A stretch of DNA of 64,000 nt from the NCBI GenBank assembly GCA_002749535.1, contig MZZL01000408.1:1938631-2002630 (forward strand), in the 5' to 3' direction. Positions within the stretch are counted from its first letter, which is position 1. Each line of letters opens with the position of its first letter. Source of the stretch: Apophysomyces variabilis. Its lineage: Eukaryota; Mucoromycota; Mucoromycetes; Mucorales; Mucoraceae. A model generated the notes under the pieces. That model saw only the letters and a program-made list of their open reading frames with translations. It ran no database searches and was not told the origin of the DNA. Below are positions 37,631-48,918 of this stretch, piece by piece. The position numbers were made by a program, and so were the translations under genes.

Positions 37631-39381
37631 ATGTCAGCATCCTTACCTGAAATAGACGACGCTCATTACCCGCCGGATTTAGAACTTAGGTACATAACTT
37701 GTCAAACCAGTCGAAATACATATTAAGTACTTTATTTTTGCTTTTATTACAAGACTCTTACAGGTGGTCCATCGTCATGGTACGTAACATTCAAATAAGG
37801 CAGAACCATTGGAGTCTAAATGGAAGCCCAAAAAAAAAATTAAAGGCGAAAGAACACCAGTTCGAAAGCGCCTCGAGAAATTTGTTCCTGCAGTATGGAA
37901 CGTCTGCGATGCCAACCGTGCCATGTTTGCAACCATCGCTATGTTTGCTGAGAAGCAACAGCTGGAATCCTCGCCTCTTCAACGACTGCTTGAGACCGAG
38001 CACAAAACGGAGGAGGCTGGTGCTTGGTATATCACACAAAAGAGTGGTGTTTCTCGATGTTATTGATAAATTTGTTGCAGCTATTACGGACAGCTCACAA
38101 ACATGGGACGCAAGAACATGACATCACTTGGAAACCGTCTACGTGAAATTTATATTGACAAGTAAAACACTGAGCTTTTCTTGGATTAATGATGATTGGT
38201 TACTTACAAACCAGTGGTCTCGTTATGATAGGCTTCAATTCCTTCCTGACGTCTTTGAGGATAATGCGGTTTATTTACGAAGCACTGATTATCCACGAAC
38301 ACAAGAATCTGTCCAGCAACTGATTGCAGGAGGATTGTATCCTCCAGAAAAACGGTTGCCTGGATTTGCACTTAAAATCCGAACACGGTAAGGGCAAGGT
38401 ACAAGGTCCAATAGGGGAGAGTGAAACTCATGACCAATTTTGTGCGACATTAGTGATCCACGGGTGGACAATATGTTTCCTAACCCCAATTGCAATCGCC
38501 TTCGGCAGTTAGCTAAAGAATTTAAGCACACCGTAGCGGAAATGTGTGCCGATCAAATGACTTCTATTTCGGAACGCCTTAAAAATCATGTGAAAGAGGT
38601 ATCCCTGGATAGCCACCCATCTGCTAATGGTATCATGGGTAAGTAAAGTGCAACATGTTTCGGATGAACAGCATGAGAAAGGAATTGATTGAAGAAACGT
38701 TTTGCATGCAGACACCTTGATTTCAGCCAAGGTCCATGGATTTCCCTTGCCAGATGACATTGACGATACGTTGATGCGCGATTTGGAAGATGTGGTTGTG
38801 AAAGAGTGGTTCTATGGGGCGATAGCATCCCAAGAGGTCCGCCGTCTAGGTTTGGGCAGGTTAGCTGGAGACATTCAAGACAGAATGGTTCGGCGAGCTG
38901 ATGGAAGTGATAAGAAGAACGGGGAAGATGGATACAAGCTCGCTGTGTACTCGGGCCATGATACGTAAGGTCCAAGTTACGCAGAAAAGTGGCCTGAGCC
39001 TCTTTTTTTTTCAATTTATGTAGGACCGTCGGACCGTTACTCATTATCTTGGGTGGTTTCGATATGCGGTCAGTCTATTTACCTATTTAATCTGTGCAGC
39101 GAAATACTTATGCATACTGCAGGTGGCCACCATTCGGAAGTTCAATCATATTTGAACTCTTTAAACAAAAAGGATCATCCGGGTGGAAGGGACTCTTCAG
39201 CAAGCAAGAAGATCATTATGTCCGTGTGCGTTATAATAACAAGGTTTTGGAGCTTCCTGGTTGTGCTGATAAGGAAAATCATCATGCAAATGGGGATAAA
39301 AGCCTGTGCACGTTGGATGCATTTAAGAAAATTGTCAAAGATTCGATACCGGACAACTGGGCAGAGGAATGCAGTGTTTAG
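37631..39381 (+). CDS. Histidine acid phosphatase (branch 2; ACP2/ACP6-like)
   Basis: Nine exons: 37631-37689, 37754-37779, 37846-38026, 38081-38161, 38232-38387, 38454-38638, 38712-38964, 39024-39068, 39123-39381 (414 aa). The phosphate-accepting motif RHGERTP (residues 27-33) is split by an intron after the 26-nt second exon. The catalytic HD pair is SGHDTT (about His312-Asp313). Other family blocks are YYGQLTNMGRKNM, VYLRSTDYPRTQESVQQL and GLYPPEKR. The short N-terminus has no clear signal peptide, so an intracellular or non-classical location is possible, unlike secreted phytase-like members. The family removes phosphate from small esters or lysophosphatidic acid; the substrate is unknown. 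The frame is intact and all catalytic residues are present. Confidence 0.93.
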
Positions 39382-39692
39382 AGTTCATTGGCTTCCGAAT
39401 AGGGCAAGATCTAATAAACATGGGAGCATGATTGGTCTGGTTAGTACTCCACAAGGTTGGGACTATAAGCAAGTGTTGTATTGGCGGGGGACGAATGGCG
39501 GGCGGGCGAAAGCCAAGTGTGTGTAACAGAAGTTGAATATGGGCAATGGGAAGGAAACTAAAGCGAGAAGCCAATGGAAAGCCTCAGGAAATAAGTCCAT
39601 AGACCGGAGACTGAAAAAAAGGGTTATTCGTTTTCGTTTTCTGTGCCAGTGCAGCGTTTTTTTTTCTTCTTCTTCTTTTTGTCAATGTTCCA
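39382..39692. promoter_or_regulatory. Upstream region of the bHLH gene
   Basis: 311 bp. Carries a T/CT-rich tract (39657-39681, tttttttttcttcttcttc) just before the ATG, typical of fungal promoters or 5' UTRs. Confidence 0.45.
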
Positions 39693-41275
39693 ATGGACTA
39701 TTCTCAGCATCAACATCAGCCAATGCTTTCTTCCAATGCACCTATGAATCCGTTATACTCCATGACCGATTCATCAATGCACTACACAACGGAACCATTA
39801 CAAGAACCGGTTCCTTTTGAAGGTTAGAAAATAACAAACAACAAAGCATAGAAAAACGAAAGCTGTCTTCTTCTCAAGATAATATTAACTTATTCGTTGT
39901 ATTGCCTTTTAAAAAAGACTTTCAGTTTAGCTTTGGTTTGGGTCCGGATTTTGTCATACCCGTACCATTCGATATTCCCTCATCGGAACCAGTGATTCTC
40001 ACTGACGAGCCATCTTATGGAGCTGCGGCGCCACCACAGCCGCCTTTTCCTGAAGCACCACCCGCACCTTGCAATTCACTGATGATGCCTACAAATAACA
40101 CGGTTTTAAATGAAGATGATCGAAAGACATTTTCTCAGTTTCTAGATTCCTTTTTCATGGATCAAGACACGGCTCAACTAGGTGCCGAGCCACTCCCTAA
40201 CCATATTCCGACATTGTACGATCATTACCCACAGAACGCCACTTTTGAGGACGAGGAACAACGACGAAATTCGATTTTACAATCACTTGATCAACAAAAA
40301 CGATACCAGCAGCAACGACTCGAACTTCTTTCTCCAGAAAGACCCAACCAATCGCTTTCATCCACCTCAAACGCCAATTTCTACAGACCTGACGCAGTTT
40401 ATCTTCAGCAAAGCAATGCCGTCACAGCACCCTATATCAAAGCACCCTCCAAGAAAGAAGCTTCGCCACCTGAGGAGGAAGAAGTAAACCAAAACGAAGA
40501 GGAGGAGATCAAAATCGAACCAAAAGCCACGAAGCGGGGAAAACCCCACAAGGAGTTACTAACGGAGGAAGAAAAAAGGGCCAACCATATCATGTCTGAA
40601 CAGAAACGACGAAGTACTATCCGCAATGGGTTCAAGGACTTGACAGAAATCGTACCCACACTGAAGAATATCAACAATTCAAAGAGCACAGTGCTCTTTA
40701 AAGCGGTAGATTACATCAAATATCTTGAGAAACGTAACAAAGGACTACGTGAGAAAATTGGAGCCTTGGAAATGCGAGTTGAGGTGGAAGGTCGCATGGG
40801 TAACGCAATGATGATGGGCAGGACCCATCCCTACAGCTCGCATCCCTATCATCGACCACAAACACAGATACAAGCACAAGCAGTACAAGCAGCACAAGCA
40901 GCACACCAACAACAACAACAACAACAACATTCGATGCATGAAAAATCATTTCGCTCGATGGAGCGTGAACGAGGCGTAGGTGACAATAGTCTAGCTGCAA
41001 GTACTGCAGCAGCGTTATTGGCACACAAAACGCAGCAGAAACAGTTGATGGCACTCCAAGAGCAGTTGCAGATTCATCAGAGATTCATAGCACAACAACA
41101 AGACATGAAACAGAAACGGCTTTTAAAACAGGAACCGGATAATCATCGATGGTATACGGAAGAACAACAGAGAGAAAGGTATACTTCCGCATCAGGCAAT
41201 GTCCCGGCACGGACAGATACAAAGATGGAGGTCGAAGCAACAGACGAGCCTCTCAAGGCCACGGTTTCGGCATAG
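39693..41275 (+). CDS. Basic helix-loop-helix transcription factor
   Basis: Two exons, 39693-39822 and 39879-41275 (508 aa). Exon 1 starts MDYSQHQHQPMLSSN and supplies an acidic, Pro/Thr-rich lead. The bHLH (about residues 277-335) has basic region RANHIMSEQKRRSTIRNGF with His, Glu and Arg at the E-box-contacting positions, which predicts binding to CACGTG. Helix 2 (STVLFKAVDYIKYLEKRNK) runs into a leucine-rich coiled region. Other parts are an acidic patch before the bHLH (EEEEVNQNEEEEIKIEP), a poly-Gln/Ala segment (about 40880-40930) and a Gln-rich C-terminus. It resembles fungal INO4/MLX-type factors that may need a partner; the orthologue is not certain. The exon 1 junction is supported by reading frame only. 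Confidence 0.85.
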
Positions 41276-42233
41276 CTTGCTTTCATTATCCTTTGGTTAT
41301 CGTTCTTCTTTTTCCTGTTGCTTTTCTGTTTTCCAACACCGTTTTCCTTTCCTTTTCTCCCCTCTTTTCCGCCGCTCTTTTGATTTTTTTAAATGACTGT
41401 AACGCTTCTTTTTTGACATCATCACCCGCTTTTCGCTTTTAACTGCTATTTGTAAAGACATTTTTGGCTGTGTTTTGTACGATACAAGAAAATGATAGCT
41501 TTGGTTTCACTACTATATATATATATATATATTGGTGAAAAAGTAGCCAAATGTCTAGTCTGTTGTTTTAATCCATGCTTATCGGTTCCAATATTCTCTT
41601 TATTTTGCGATGAATGAATGAATGGAAGCGAGAAGCAAATCAGTGCCGGTATCTCCATTTTGACAGAAGACAGCGCGCTTCAACAGACAACACGTGCAAC
41701 CATGCTTGGGTGTCATTGATGCTTTTTCTGGAAAGAAGTTTGTACCAAAAAAGTGAGATGTCTATGCTTACAATCGCGCAAAAACAACAGATTCAATAGC
41801 CAGCATCAGGAAAAGTCTGCGATAGCGTAATTGAGAAATGACTAAAGAGCTTCTGTATCTTAGTCCGTACAACGCCCTGATAGTTACCACAGGAGAATAA
41901 AAGAGGCCAGAGTCTCCATGATGATATCTCTTTTACAAGCCGGCTTTCACCCGATGTTTTTTTTTGAGGATAGTTGCGGTGTGGTGACTGGACATCAAAA
42001 AATCTTGAATAATCCACCTAGTATCAAAAAGGGCTGTTAGTCCATGTCCGAACAAATCGCCCTTTGACATGATGAATCCACACTCTTCATATCCGAAAGC
42101 AAACAAACGGTGGTAAGGACAGAATTAGGAGGGACCAGGGGCAAGTGCTCTTTTTCTTTTTATTATGATATATGTGTTCCTCTTCAATTTGTAAAAGTGA
42201 CAACCAGGGAAAATAGATGGGTTACATATAATG
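41276..42233. other. Intergenic region
   Basis: 3' flank of the bHLH gene, rich in CT/T tracts, with a TA run of 19 nt at 41514-41532 and a CACGTG E-box core near 41690. No coding signal. Confidence 0.5.
41514..41532. repeat. (TA)n microsatellite
   Basis: Uninterrupted TA dinucleotide run of 19 nt in the 3' flank of the bHLH gene. Confidence 0.9.
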
Positions 42234-42793
42234 CTAGAAACTAGGTTCTTTTGCGTATTTCTTTAGCAAGGTGGACCGTCTGTCTTCCCAACTTTGATGA
42301 TCATCGGAGGGAGGTGAAGAGGTCAAGGGTGGCGGTGTGAAAGATGGAGGCCGATTCCGGTTCCACTGATAATAGGTAGGCGAACGTTTCAAGTACCTTG
42401 TGCCTGTTGGACCAGAGACCAGGAATTGGCGTTCTTCATCGTCATCGTCCTCATTCTCCTCTTGTTTGTATCTTGGATGATGGACGTAGTAACAGCAAAG
42501 GATCAATGTTATGAACGCCAACAGTAAGACACCCGTCAACAACCCGAAACGCTGGTCTGATACTTTATAAAATAGAATGGCGTTTCTTTTTCCTTATGGT
42601 TTCAGAGAGACTTGATGTTATGCTTTTATTTACCTTGACATCGGTCATAAAAATACGGCTGACAGTTGTCGTCTGATTCAAATCGGTTACCAGGAATACA
42701 ACCCTGGGTAGGGCAATAGCCACAACCAGCGATGGCCACACACGATGGGCAATCGTGGGCAAGACTGCAGTTAATCGGTGATGCATGAAACAT
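42234..42793 (-). CDS. PSI-domain single-pass membrane protein
   Basis: Two exons are clear: 42793-42627 and about 42562-42234, joined by a GT-AG intron (gtaaataaaag...tttataaag). Exon 1 encodes a Cys-rich PSI-like fold (HDCPSCVAIAGCGYCPTQGC, then DDNCQPYFYDRCQ). Exon 2 begins VSDQRFG, then a transmembrane helix LLTGVLLLAFITLILCCYYV and a short cytosolic tail rich in acidic residues, Pro and Tyr (PTYYQWNRNRPPSFTPPP). This predicts a type I protein with a Cys-rich luminal or extracellular head. The start is uncertain: ATG 42793 leaves no signal peptide. A hydrophobic run CLLLLLFL just upstream lies in another frame and could belong to an unresolved 5' exon. Function unknown. Confidence 0.6.
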
Positions 42794-43948
42794 CAAGGGT
42801 AGAATCAACCTCGGACAGGAACAACAGCAACAACAAACACCTCTTTTTCCCTGTTTTCGATTGATGCGTTCTATCGCTAAGGGAAAAAAAAAGAAACAAG
42901 CAAAGGGAAAGTGGTGCCGAAGAAGAAAAACAATGAGGATGGAGGAGAAGGATAAAGACAGACAGAGAGAGAGAGGGAAAAAAAAAGGAGTCGGTTGAGG
43001 TGCAGACGTTTGGTCCCTTTATTTGTATGCTCAGAATGGTAACATCATAGGTGCAACGAAGAATAAACAAAGAGGCAAATCAGCATGTATGAACGAACCA
43101 CATGATACCATGTCTGTTTTTCTCTTTATTGTTCCCTTTCGCTGCTGCTGTAGAGAATGGGGGAAGGATAGTATCTGTTGTTATCTGTAGGCATGTCCCG
43201 TCAGATAAGCTTAGCTAGTAAACAGTGAAAAAGAACAGCATAGCCTGGCACTTCGTGAAAGCGTGAGTAGAGAGACTTGACACTTTGCGCATGACATCTT
43301 CAAACCTGCGTGTGATTTTGGATTACAGTTTCTATACGATCATTCATGCCTTCCCACCAATGGATAGATAACTTTAATCTTTAAGATGAAGAATCAACAA
43401 GGTGATTGGTCTGCCACATCACTTCCACATGAAACATAGACGTGGTGTTATCTTCCATCTGACAAACATGGAGTCAGTGCAGCTGAATTTCTATGTTCTT
43501 CTTTAGATGGTCATACACCTGCAGAAGACTAGGTATCAGCCAAAGGATTTATACCATCCGCCAATTCCTGTAGTATTTGAACGTGGAGAAGAGGGAATGA
43601 GCATAACGATCAGTGTTGAAAGGACGCCATTGGATATGCTCGAATGCTTGTTTGGGCCGTCTTCGTGCATATATTGTCAGTGTCTATTTTTTCTTTTTCT
43701 TTGGATTTTCGTCAATACTAAATAAATGCATGTGTAAGATCAATTACTAGAAGCTAGTGTCTTATGTATTTCCTCTTGCTAGTTAAGACAAAAGAACTAT
43801 TTGTTACATGCTCCCTTGGTGCAGTTGGGTACAAGACATTGGCCTGACTGCGGAATTACAAAGTGCTTTACGCCTTAACAGAAAAAAATATCTTGAGACT
43901 TTTGGCTCCAGTTCATGGTCTGACCCATTCATCGACCTGGAGAACGGA
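42794..43948. other. Intergenic region, divergent PSI / GET1
   Basis: Contains GA/A-rich tracts (about 42870-43000) and a 72-codon ORF at 43507-43725 (PVVFERGEEGMSITISVERT) that is not joined to anything recognisable. Probably promoter and 5' UTR of the flanking genes. Confidence 0.4.
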
Positions 43949-44807
43949 ATGTATCTACCGACGACCATATTCCTACTTGTGCTGATTACCGAGTCGATCC
44001 TGCTTCTGGGATATTCCTATGTTACCTCCACTGTATGAGGAAACTACTTTCTTTGGTCGCTTAACATCTGATGCCATGGTGTCCTTTTTCTCTTCTCCTT
44101 TTCTTCCCCAATAGGCGCATGACTTGTACCTCAAGGTCACGAAGGATGCCAGAGTGGCTAAACAGCAGAAACTGAAGCACGATCTACTCAAGTTGAAATC
44201 GGAACTGTCCCAGACGAGTTCACAGGTAAAAAAGGGAAGAAAAAAGGTTGCGTTGTTTCCATAACTTATGCGAGACAGGATCAATTTGCCAAATGGGCTA
44301 AAATGCGTCGAAGACTTGATAAAGGCATGGCTGAATTGGAGGAACTGAGTAAGTTGTTTGTCTTTCTCTCTCTCTGAAGTTGAAGGTATCATTGAGGTCA
44401 GGGCAATTGGATTGACAAGGAAGAGAATAGATTCGACTATTGCATTTTCGCGGTCGGCATTTGAGCTCAAGGCCAGATCCATTCTGTGGTTTCTGGTGCA
44501 TGGATCACAACTTCTTATGGTGATGTGGTTCAGAAAAAGTGCAGTCTTCTTTTTGCCTCCAGGATGGTTTGGTCCGGCAGAATGGTTACTTCGTCTACCG
44601 TTTGCTCCTTATGGTAAATCAAATGGGAATGAAGCAGGGTATATGATAGAGGAATTGCATCCTGATGCCTACTTTTTTTCTTCTGACTGGATAGGTTCGG
44701 TGAGTGTCGCCATATGGTTTGCTGTGTGTCGTCGTATGATAAAGGCCGTCTGGTTTACTGCAAATGATTTTATCCTGTCTTCACCCGAAAAGATGAAAAC
44801 CGCTTGA
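43949..44807 (+). CDS. GET1: GET1/WRB tail-anchored protein insertase subunit
   Basis: Five exons: 43949-44032, 44115-44225, 44279-44348, 44431-44613, 44695-44807 (186 aa). A short luminal N-terminus leads into TM1 (TTIFLLVLITESILLLGYSY). Then comes a cytosolic coiled coil (AHDLYLKVTKDARVAKQQKL, FAKWAKMRRRLDKGMAELEEL) that docks the Get3/TRC40 ATPase. Two further TM helices are ILWFLVHGSQLLMVMWF and VSVAIWFAVCRRMIKAVW, with the FFLPPGWFGPAEWLLRLPFAP signature between them. Size and layout match the Get1/WRB family. It forms the ER membrane insertase for tail-anchored proteins with Get2/CAML. An upstream in-frame ATG at 43808 would add 47 residues before the lumen, which is unlikely for the family. 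Confidence 0.93.
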
Positions 44808-45759
44808 GAAGATATCTATATACGTATATAAAAGTTTGTGTGTTTGATTTTTGGTCTTTTCTGCCTCTCTCTCAGCTTGTCTACTTTTGTATATATGTGT
44901 CTGTAGAGTACAGGATGGAAAGTACCATGATATCTTTCTGGATGCAATTGTTCTACAGAAGGTGGAGAAGGTGTGATAGGTGATGCAACAGAGTTAAAAT
45001 GCTTATTTCATTGGATGATGGGCAAATCATCCGTTGTCTATCGCAGTGTTGCAAAATAGAAGCCTTATGTGTGTTTTCGTAACGTGGGCCATTGTGTGTT
45101 ATGTTTCGTTGGCGTTGAGTGCTTTTCCGCCCCTTCATCTTAGCGTGTAATGTGTATTTTTGTGGCGATGTAGTCCAAGCTGCACGAAAGCATGTGGTGC
45201 CAAACATGAGGCGCGTCGTGCATAAATAGAAATAAGACACACAATGGATGGTTAGGATGCTGGTGGGTGGCTAATAGACATTCTTTTTTGTACAGGGAAG
45301 TCGTACGATGGTTTTTAAGAAAATAGAGCTTTTGTTGTGTCCGTCGATCTATTGGACAAGCGAACTATAGGTTTAAGAGCGATAGTCTGTTTTTGAGTTC
45401 TGCTGTATTTGGTTTCTTAATCCATTTGATGAATGAAATGAAACGAGAACAGGTGATCCAATAAAGTGTCTTCAATGGAAGCTAATTCAACGGTGACTCA
45501 AAAATGGAGTGTTCGTGGTGCTCGCTCCATCTCCCCCGGATTTTTCCGCTTTGACGCAAAATCAGTTGAGGACTGTATTCTCGCTTCCCCTCCTGCTCCT
45601 CCTCCTCCTCCTTCTTTTGCTTTCTTTTCTTTTTTTTTTTGCTCTTTCTTTCTAACATACATATATAACCTGTTTAGCTTCAACTACCAAAAAAATACCC
45701 TTTGCTTCTTCTTCCTCTTCTTTTCTTTTACTTCCCCTGCATTCCTCAATCACCCAGTC
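44808..45759. other. Intergenic region
   Basis: Spacer and MDM34 promoter. A CT-rich block at about 45590-45740 precedes the ATG. No gene seen. Confidence 0.5.
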
Positions 45760-47184
45760 ATGGCATTTCGCTTTAACTGGCCTGAATTTGGCCCTGAATT
45801 TTACGACGAAGCAAAAACACTATTGGAAAACGCTCTTAACAAGGGATCAAAACCAGCTAACATAGTTGACCACATCACCGTCAAAGAGCTTCACATGGGA
45901 ACCACAGTAAGTCGGCAAAAAAAAAAAAAAGAAAGGCGTTTTCTTTCTTTGGCCAAAAAGACCGAAAGCACTTAAAAATTTGGCAATCGTATAGCCTCCC
46001 GACCTGGAAATATTGGAAATTGGCGAATTAACTATGGATAAGTTTCGCGGCATATTCAAGCTGACTTATGCAGGCGACGCGTATATTGTCTTGCAAACCA
46101 AAGTCCAGGTAAACAGCTATTCTTTTTTATATAGACTGTAAATACTAAGTATGCATAGGCCAATCCGATGTGTACCGAACGTCCGGATCTATCCCGACAC
46201 ACACGTCCTGACATTTTGGCGGCTGACCAACCACTGGTGGTTCCCATGCTACTTAGAATAAGCGATCTAAGGCTACGTGGAATCGTCGTCTTGGTTGTTT
46301 CCAAAACAAAAGGTGTCACACTCGTTTTTAAAAATGATCCTTTGGAAAGCATCCAAATCAGTTCTACCTTCGACAGTATCGCATCCATACGTGAATTCTT
46401 GCAACGAGAAATAGAAAAACAACTACGCCAAATGCTGCAGGAAGAAATACCTGTCATGATCCACAATTTGAGCCAACGCTATCTACCAAAAAACACTCCC
46501 AGGTCGAACCAGCAATGTGCACCATCCATCCTGGAAGACGATCCAAGCCATATTCCAGCTCTCACGGCAAATTCTACCTATGATGCAATATCTGAATACC
46601 AGTCGCAAGTCAGCGTCCCAGCAGCACAACCATTTTTGTTTGAGGATGATCTAAGCGACATATATATATCCAAGCGATTATCCCACGTTTCTTTTGCTCC
46701 ATATTTTGATAAAGGCATTGCACCTGTCACTATGGCCAATTTAAACCATTTAAATCGACATTATGGAATTTGCCCACTTTATACGGAATATGCCTCCATC
46801 AATACGATGCATCGTCATTTTCAGGCGTACGATCCGACAGATGATGAGTTAACAGAAGAAACAATGTCATTGACCAGTTCATTTGCTACCTATAATGACC
46901 TTTATACAGAGGACGATGATGTGCCATGGTATGCAACGGAGCTTCCTATTGTATCCGAGCCTTCTTCTGTGGAGCAATCCTACATATTATACCCAAGCAC
47001 AAACGTATTTGTGAAGAAATTGGCCCAGCTGACAGTGATGCATCATACGGCGTCCATCAGTACCCCTGTGATGCAACATGTCGCGTTTCGAAGTTTGCCA
47101 CATTCTGTCAGAAAAACAATGCCGAAACATAACAAAATTCCTAGACGGCGGACAATCAGACTGACTGGCGTCAAGATGCCCTAA
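45760..47184 (+). CDS. MDM34: MDM34, ERMES complex SMP-domain subunit
   Basis: Three exons: 45760-45906, 45995-46108, 46159-47184 (428 aa). The N-terminus [19 protein letters not shown] is diagnostic for Mdm34. The SMP lipid-transfer domain (residues 1 to about 210) continues with [55 protein letters not shown] and ends near [16 protein letters not shown]. Mdm34 sits on the outer mitochondrial membrane and, with Mmm1, Mdm12 and Mdm10, tethers ER to mitochondria and passes phospholipids. The C-terminal half is variable and disordered, as in other fungi, and ends with a basic [18 protein letters not shown]. Confidence 0.97.
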
Positions 47185-47488
47185 TTCTCGTTACATATTT
47201 TCTTCTACTCCTGATTTTCTTCCTTTCATTGTTTTCCTTATCATTCATTTATTCTATATAATTCACTTTTCTTTCTTCTCACTCAACACATGCATATATT
47301 TCTCCGTTTCCCCTTTTCTTTGGTATCCTTTTTTTCCTGATTGATATTGTCGTTTTGCCTTTCTTGTACAGATTTTGTCTCCACTTGGTGTTTAGGGTCG
47401 GAAAGAGATAACAAACAAACAATCAAAAATCCCAGTTGTTTTTTTTTTTATTTCAATTGAATGTTTCTTTTCTTGTGCTAAAACTAAA
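47185..47488. terminator. Convergent 3' ends of MDM34 and the NmrA-like gene
   Basis: 304 bp with CT-rich and T-rich stretches and no coding signal. Both transcripts must end here. Confidence 0.4.
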
Positions 47489-48599
47489 CTATTGAAGACG
47501 ACGGAAGTTGTCGCGATTGTTCTCAAAATACTCGTTCAAATCCTGAGGATCACGTTCAAGAGCTTGCTTGAGATCATCCTTGACGATGTCCAGTTGGCCT
47601 CTGTTAGCCATTTGCCAGAACTCAAGCATCAGCTCGATCAACTGATTATTGAGATGGTCACCCAAGGGGAAGTGATGCGGTCTGTCACGTCGCTCCCCAA
47701 TCTTGTTCTTCTCTTCATGCGGTCTCTCTCTGAAGCGACGGTCTTCACGGACTCTTTGGAGGTATTTGCTCATATCCTCCGCCTTGCATTCATCGTAACG
47801 GATTTCTCTCTTGCCTTGAAGGGACTTGTCCATCGCACGGGCCATTTCAGATCCGTTCAAATTACGTCGAGGAGTGAATTGGAAAAGTTGCTTATTTTTC
47901 TGGATGGGCCCGATAAATCTGTCAGCACGGCTTTCACGAGACAAGCGATAGATGGCTTCTACCACTTCAGACACATTGACAACGCCCCATCGCTGGTCCT
48001 TGTTAACGGGGAATCGGATGATGTTTTCGCTATCAGCCATAGGCACCATATAGTAGAAGAACTGGGATGCGATGGGACGACGGACGACACAGTGCTTTTC
48101 GGAACCAAACTCTTCACGGACGCGTTGCTCAAGGCGATGGTACTCTCCCATATGACGGAGCTCGCGGTGCTGTTGGGCTTGATCCACACCAAGACTTAGA
48201 AGCCGGCAACGATGAGTCGTCTTTTTTATGATACAGAAAAAAAGAAGCATCCACTTACATAGAGAACATGGCCATGTATTCCACTTTTTGTTCTTTGGCA
48301 ATGCGGATGATGTTCTCGCCTTCTTTCATACGTTCATCAGAGTTTTCAGGCACAAAGAGAACATATTGTACGTCGCGAAGGGCCTCTCTCACTTGATCTT
48401 CTCTGCGGTAATCCAATTGAATGATCTTGCCGCCCAAGCGTTCAAGAGGTTCTACATGACGACGATCGTGGCAAAGCAGGCGAATTTCGGAGCTTTCAGT
48501 CTGGCGTTCTTGGCGACGACCTTCGAGGAAACAGTAAGCCAGGTTGAAACCAAAGTAGGAATCAACATTGGTAATAACACAGCGCTGGATATGAGACAT
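47489..48599 (-). CDS. NmrA-like Rossmann-fold protein with atypical nucleotide loop and charged tail
   Basis: Two exons, 48599-48259 and 48194-47489 (348 aa). The N-terminus MSHIQRCVITNVDSYFGFNL, followed by IRLLCHDRRHVEPLERLGGK and LDYRREDQVREALRDVQYVLFVP, fits the NmrA/atypical SDR fold. The next blocks are VEYMAMFSILGVDQAQQHR, the region after strand 5, and CVVRRPIASQFFYYMVPMAD. The usual GxxGxxG loop is replaced by TNVDSYFG, so nucleotide binding is questionable. Beyond about residue 230 a highly charged helical C-terminus (YLQRVREDRRFRERPHEEKN) is specific to this protein type. NmrA-family members often act as redox or nitrogen sensors that bind regulators, not as enzymes; the role here is unknown. 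Divergent from NIF3 across 320 bp. Confidence 0.85.
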
Positions 48600-48918
48600 G
48601 GTAGAAAAGATGGAACAATTCAAAGATCTTTCTGAAGCACAGAATGACCTCGTCAAAGAGCGATCCTTTGCCTATTTATATATACAGAGATGGACGTGTA
48701 GAATTGCAGTTGTACACACACGCATATACACACAGAGAGGGGAAGAGAAGAGAGAGGAAGAATAGATTAAGTTGTATTGATGTTGTGGCACCATCCAGGA
48801 ACTGGTTGATTTCCCGATCTGCATGATTTGATTTCACCAGCAAGTCACGGCGGTTCCCACTTGAGAGTTTTCTTTGTTTCCACATTTCACAACCAACGCG
48901 TTCCATTGCAACCCTGTC
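48600..48918. promoter_or_regulatory. Divergent promoter, NmrA-like / NIF3
   Basis: 319 bp shared upstream region. Contains a (CA)n-like stretch (cacacacgcatatacacaca near 48715-48735) and a GA-rich run. No gene. Confidence 0.45.

Noticed and set aside
43507..43725. 72-codon ORF upstream of GET1
   Set aside because: No family, no splice link, and it lies in the promoter space of GET1; too short to call.
43808..43948. Upstream ATG for GET1
   Set aside because: Would place 47 extra residues before the first TM helix, unlike the short luminal N-terminus of the family.
47492..48199. 235-codon plus-strand ORF opposite the NmrA-like exon
   Set aside because: It is the antisense frame of a well-supported coding exon, has no motif, and its length follows from the codon usage of the real gene.
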